Shown here piece after piece: positions 53,586 through 56,061 of a stretch of DNA of 56,061 nt. The stretch is taken from assembly GCA_030536355.1 (NCBI GenBank), contig JAUNQD010000009.1:1-56061 (forward strand), written 5' to 3'. Positions within the stretch are counted from its first letter, which is position 1, and each line of letters begins with the position of its first letter. The notes under the pieces were generated by a model. That model saw only the letters and a program-made list of their open reading frames with translations. It was not told the DNA's origin and ran no database searches. The DNA comes from Bacillota bacterium (GTDB lineage Bacteria; Bacillota; Clostridia; Peptostreptococcales; Anaerovoracaceae). The translations under genes and the position numbers were made by a program.

Positions 53586-54983
53586 ATGAAAAAATTTGAC
53601 ATACTCAGAGAAAGCATACGTCAGCAGGTGCCGGTAGACGAAAGTTTCGATATCATGGAACGACAGCTTACAGTTTTCGGGAAAGATGCAGTAATGTATT
53701 TTGTAGAAGGCCTTACGGATAGGGAGGTCGTTCAGAGGATAATATTCAGCCTGTTTACCCTTGATGACAAACATATAGAAGAAACGGACACTGCAGAAAT
53801 GTTCATAAAGCATAACTTGCCGTATTTGAATGCCAAGGTACTGTATGACATCGATCTGACAATAAGGAGCCTATACTCCGGGCTGGTACCGCTGATAGTA
53901 GATGGTTTCGACGGAGTGATAATCATCGACTGCAGGAGTTATCCATTAAGAAGTGTGGACGAGCCGTCTAAAGAAAAGAGCCTTAGGGGATCAAAAGATG
54001 GTTTCGTGGAAGCTATGATGACAAATATAGCACTTATAAGGAGACGTATCAGAGACAATGATCTCATCTTCAAGGTGTATTCTATAGGTGATCTGACTAA
54101 AACAGATGTATCCATGGCATATATGAAAACAAAAGCAGATCCTAAGATAGTGAGTAAACTTGATGGGATATTATCAGGGCTTCGATCAGAAGGTCTTACT
54201 GTAACGGAGCAGACATTGGTGGAGGAGATAACGGGGAAGAAATTATCACGGTTCAATCCGTTTCCTAAAGTCAGATATACTCAGAGACCTGATATCATAG
54301 CTGCCCATGTAGAAGAGGGGAAGATTGCGGTGATAGTGGATAATTCACCGACAGTAATACTTCTTCCGGCGGGAATATTCGACTTCATGCAGGATGTGGA
54401 TGATTACTATTTCCCGTTGGTGACCGGTAATTATTTCAGACTCATAAGGATATTCAATATATTGATAATTCTTTTCGCGACTCCATTGTATCTGCTCTTT
54501 GCCGAAGGCGATATACCTGTGCATGGCTTCATAAAGTTTTTCATTCCCGAAGAAGATTTTGCAGTGAGTATATTTTGGCAGCTGATATTGTTAGAAATAG
54601 CAGTAGACGCCCTTAAATTGGCTTCACTCAATACTCCGGAGTCGCTGGGAATGTCACTGTCTGTAATAGGAGCCCTAATACTGGGTGAATTTTCGGTATC
54701 TTCCGGATGGTTCATACCACAGACCATATTGGTCATGGCAGTTGTTGCCCTTGCCAGCTTCACGCAGCCCAGCATTGAACTGGGATATGCCGTGAAATTC
54801 GTGAGGATAGCCATGCTTGTGGGGGCACATTTTCTTGGATGGCCGGGCGTTGCAGCAGCCTTCATATTTTCAGTGGCAGTTATGGCATGCACCAAGACCA
54901 TAGTAGGGACATCGTATCTTTATCCCCTTGTTCCTTGGGAAGGCGAAAAACTGAAAAGACTGGTATTCAGAACAAAAAAGTGA
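53586..54983 (+). CDS. GerA-family spore germination receptor A subunit
   Basis: 465 residues. A hydrophilic N-terminal domain of about 260 residues (VMYFVEGLTDREVVQRIIFSL, DGFDGVIIIDCRSYPLR) includes RSLYSGLVPLIVDG. The C-terminal membrane part follows, with VDNSPTVILLPAGIFDFMQ, DDYYF and LASLNTPESLGMSLSVIGALILGE. These match GerAA-type subunits that sense germinants in the spore inner membrane. The usual B and C subunit genes do not follow; cwlJ does. An upstream in-frame ATG (53517) lies before the leader hairpin and has no ribosome site. Confidence 0.92.
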   Translation: MKKFDILRESIRQQVPVDESFDIMERQLTVFGKDAVMYFVEGLTDREVVQRIIFSLFTLDDKHIEETDTAEMFIKHNLPYLNAKVLYDIDLTIRSLYSGLVPLIVDGFDGVIIIDCRSYPLRSVDEPSKEKSLRGSKDGFVEAMMTNIALIRRRIRDNDLIFKVYSIGDLTKTDVSMAYMKTKADPKIVSKLDGILSGLRSEGLTVTEQTLVEEITGKKLSRFNPFPKVRYTQRPDIIAAHVEEGKIAVIVDNSPTVILLPAGIFDFMQDVDDYYFPLVTGNYFRLIRIFNILIILFATPLYLLFAEGDIPVHGFIKFFIPEEDFAVSIFWQLILLEIAVDALKLASLNTPESLGMSLSVIGALILGEFSVSSGWFIPQTILVMAVVALASFTQPSIELGYAVKFVRIAMLVGAHFLGWPGVAAAFIFSVAVMACTKTIVGTSYLYPLVPWEGEKLKRLVFRTKK

Positions 54984-55034
54984 GTCTTTGCATATGATAT
55001 TTCAGTAATGATCGAAAGGTGGAGTGTTGAAGCA

Positions 55035-55472
55035 ATGGATACAAGAGAGCTTTTCGCAAGACTTATTCAGTGCGAGGCAGGGGGTGAAGGTTATCCCGGG
55101 ATGCAGGGAGTTGCAACAGTAATAGCTAACAGAGCCAATATAACCTACGGAGAATTTGCCAGAGTTAACAATGGTGGGGACTTCAGAGCTGTCATAGAGC
55201 AGCCCGGACAGTTCACATGTATGCGCACTTCGGTGGGAGGTTCATATAATCCGCAAAATGTGTATAATATGAATCCTACACAGGAACATTATGATATAGC
55301 TGACTGGGCCATATCGGGTGGCAGATTGGCAGGGGTGGATCATTCGTTGTTTTTTCATAACCCCTATAATCCGGTCTGTCCGACTTATTTTCCAACTCGC
55401 GTTGGGGTGATCCATAATCGCATAAATGAACATTGCTTCTATGTTCCTACTTCATATTACGCCAATACTTAA
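55035..55472 (+). CDS. cwlJ: CwlJ-type cortex-lytic enzyme (SleB family)
   Basis: 145 residues, close to the length of Bacillus CwlJ, with no signal peptide. LIQCEAGGEGYPGMQGVATVIANR carries the catalytic Glu 14 region of the SleB/CwlJ fold; GQFTCM and HSLFFHNP follow. CwlJ degrades delta-lactam-containing cortex at germination and in Bacillus is held in the coat by GerQ, encoded next. The start is chosen downstream of GGTGGAG (spacing is long); ATG 55008 is possible but lacks a site. Confidence 0.92.
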   Translation: MDTRELFARLIQCEAGGEGYPGMQGVATVIANRANITYGEFARVNNGGDFRAVIEQPGQFTCMRTSVGGSYNPQNVYNMNPTQEHYDIADWAISGGRLAGVDHSLFFHNPYNPVCPTYFPTRVGVIHNRINEHCFYVPTSYYANT

Positions 55473-55490
55473 ATCAGAGAGGTGATCGAT

Positions 55491-55994
55491 ATGGCGATGA
55501 ATCAGAGGAGTATGTTTCAATTATCACGAGCTGATATGACGCCGGTACTGGAAAATACAGGAACGGATGCCGGAGCGGGGATAGGTGACGGAGATATTCC
55601 TGTATCGGAAATAAATATGATAGGCAATGTGGGAGGAGGCGGCGGCAATTTTGGAGGAAGTGAGAACTTCCCTCAAGTGCTGCCAAATAATCCTACATTC
55701 AGTGTCCCGGCAAATCCGCTTTTACCGGATGATTACAGTGAGATCCTCGATTATAATTCTCTTCAGTATCTGAATGGTATTTTTAGAACACAAATAGGAA
55801 AATTTGTCAGAGTACAGCAGCTTGTAGGGTCAAACACTACTCAGGACTTTGACGGTTTTTTGATCGGGGTAGGTATTAATTACATCATACTGCAGGAATA
55901 CGCTAACAGCGATATTAGGATATTGGATATCTATGGTATCAAACAGATGTATGTATATTACTCAGAGACTATGGCTCCGGGAACAAGAAGATAA
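55491..55994 (+). CDS. gerQ: Spore coat protein GerQ
   Basis: 167 residues. The N-terminal half is a low-complexity region rich in Gly, Asn, Gln and Pro (NVGGGGGNFGGS). The C-terminal half is the GerQ domain: YLNGIFRTQIGKFVRVQQLV, DFDGFLIGVGINYIILQEY, ILDIYGIKQMYVYY. In Bacillus GerQ anchors CwlJ in the coat and is cross-linked by transglutaminase. AGAGGTGAT precedes ATG 55491; it lies 18 nt after cwlJ, making a functional pair. Confidence 0.93.
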   Translation: MAMNQRSMFQLSRADMTPVLENTGTDAGAGIGDGDIPVSEINMIGNVGGGGGNFGGSENFPQVLPNNPTFSVPANPLLPDDYSEILDYNSLQYLNGIFRTQIGKFVRVQQLVGSNTTQDFDGFLIGVGINYIILQEYANSDIRILDIYGIKQMYVYYSETMAPGTRR

Positions 55995-55996
55995 TA

Positions 55997-56031
55997 AAAA
56001 CGGGAGATAGTAATATCTCCCGTTTTGTTTT
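55997..56031 (+). terminator. gerQ terminator
   Basis: 13-bp stem AAAACGGGAGATA/TATCTCCCGTTTT (55997-56009 with 56014-56026), then GTTTTC. The last 30 bases of the window show nothing further. Confidence 0.92.
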
Positions 56032-56061
56032 CACGGTTAAGTTTCAGTATCAATAGTGGAC

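Noticed and set aside
1..56061. Mobile elements, integrases, toxin-antitoxin or defence genes
   Set aside because: None recognised in any frame; gene content is core housekeeping, envelope and sporulation.

Overview
The window reads as chromosome of a spore-forming, low-to-mid GC Firmicute of the class Clostridia. The evidence is sporulation and germination genes (spoVG, pdaA-type deacetylase, GerA-type receptor subunit, cwlJ, gerQ), a Bacillus-type purR, a T-box leader, strong AGGAGG ribosome sites and consensus sigma-A promoters. A Family XIII/Anaerovoracaceae-like lineage is only a guess. No phage, transposase, integron or CRISPR array is visible. Gene density is high and most genes sit in short operons closed by clear intrinsic terminators.

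Layout. 1-1.6 kb: 3' part of a tRNA-Gln, then pyruvate kinase. 1.6-2.8 kb: purR and spoVG on the minus strand. 3-13 kb: a plus-strand envelope and housekeeping run, murT-gatD-murC-glmU(acetyltransferase half only)-prs-pth-mfd-dapB. This resembles the Bacillus glmU-prs-pth-mfd neighbourhood. 13.3-14.6 kb: purine permease (minus). 14.7-17.0 kb: a four-gene operon of secreted and cell-wall proteins with no recognised function. 17.0-20.5 kb: T-box-controlled ileS. 20.5-25.6 kb: rlmN, a small P-loop protein, a DMT exporter, Nudix and omega-amidase genes, a BMP-type lipoprotein. 25.7-29.5 kb: citrate synthase (minus), an unknown helical protein and an aldehyde dehydrogenase. 29.6-33.7 kb: ZIP transporter, thioredoxin pair, LMW phosphatase, pgeF, xth. 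33.7-38.9 kb: YeiH-type permease, copper ATPase fused to CopZ, pdaA, two small proteins, one of them Asn/Trp/Gly/Cys-rich. 38.9-42.4 kb (minus): UPF0210 plus ACT protein, radical SAM protein, DUF6873-like protein. 42.5-49.7 kb: EcsC-like, ung, lysO, methyltransferase, amidase, typA, MscS. 49.7-56 kb: pyruvate carboxylase, a small membrane protein, then a germination block gerA-like/cwlJ/gerQ.

How genes work together. Pyk, Pyc and citrate synthase link glycolysis to oxaloacetate and citrate. The murT-to-glmU run, dapB and prs feed peptidoglycan and nucleotide synthesis. spoVG, pdaA, gerA-like, cwlJ and gerQ serve sporulation and germination.

Most notable observations: (1) a MurT/GatD pair in which the GatD subunit lacks both catalytic residues; (2) copA carrying a C-terminal CopZ domain with its own perfect ribosome site and ATG inside the reading frame; (3) pdaA and gerA-like genes that share a hairpin-U-tract leader containing their ribosome site, with promoter-like -10 elements in the hairpin loop; (4) the uncharacterised four-gene surface operon; (5) a Fur-family-like 7-1-7 operator placed exactly in the promoter spacer of the ACT/UPF0210 operon. 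All functional calls come from reading the sequence and from memory of protein families; no database search was run.
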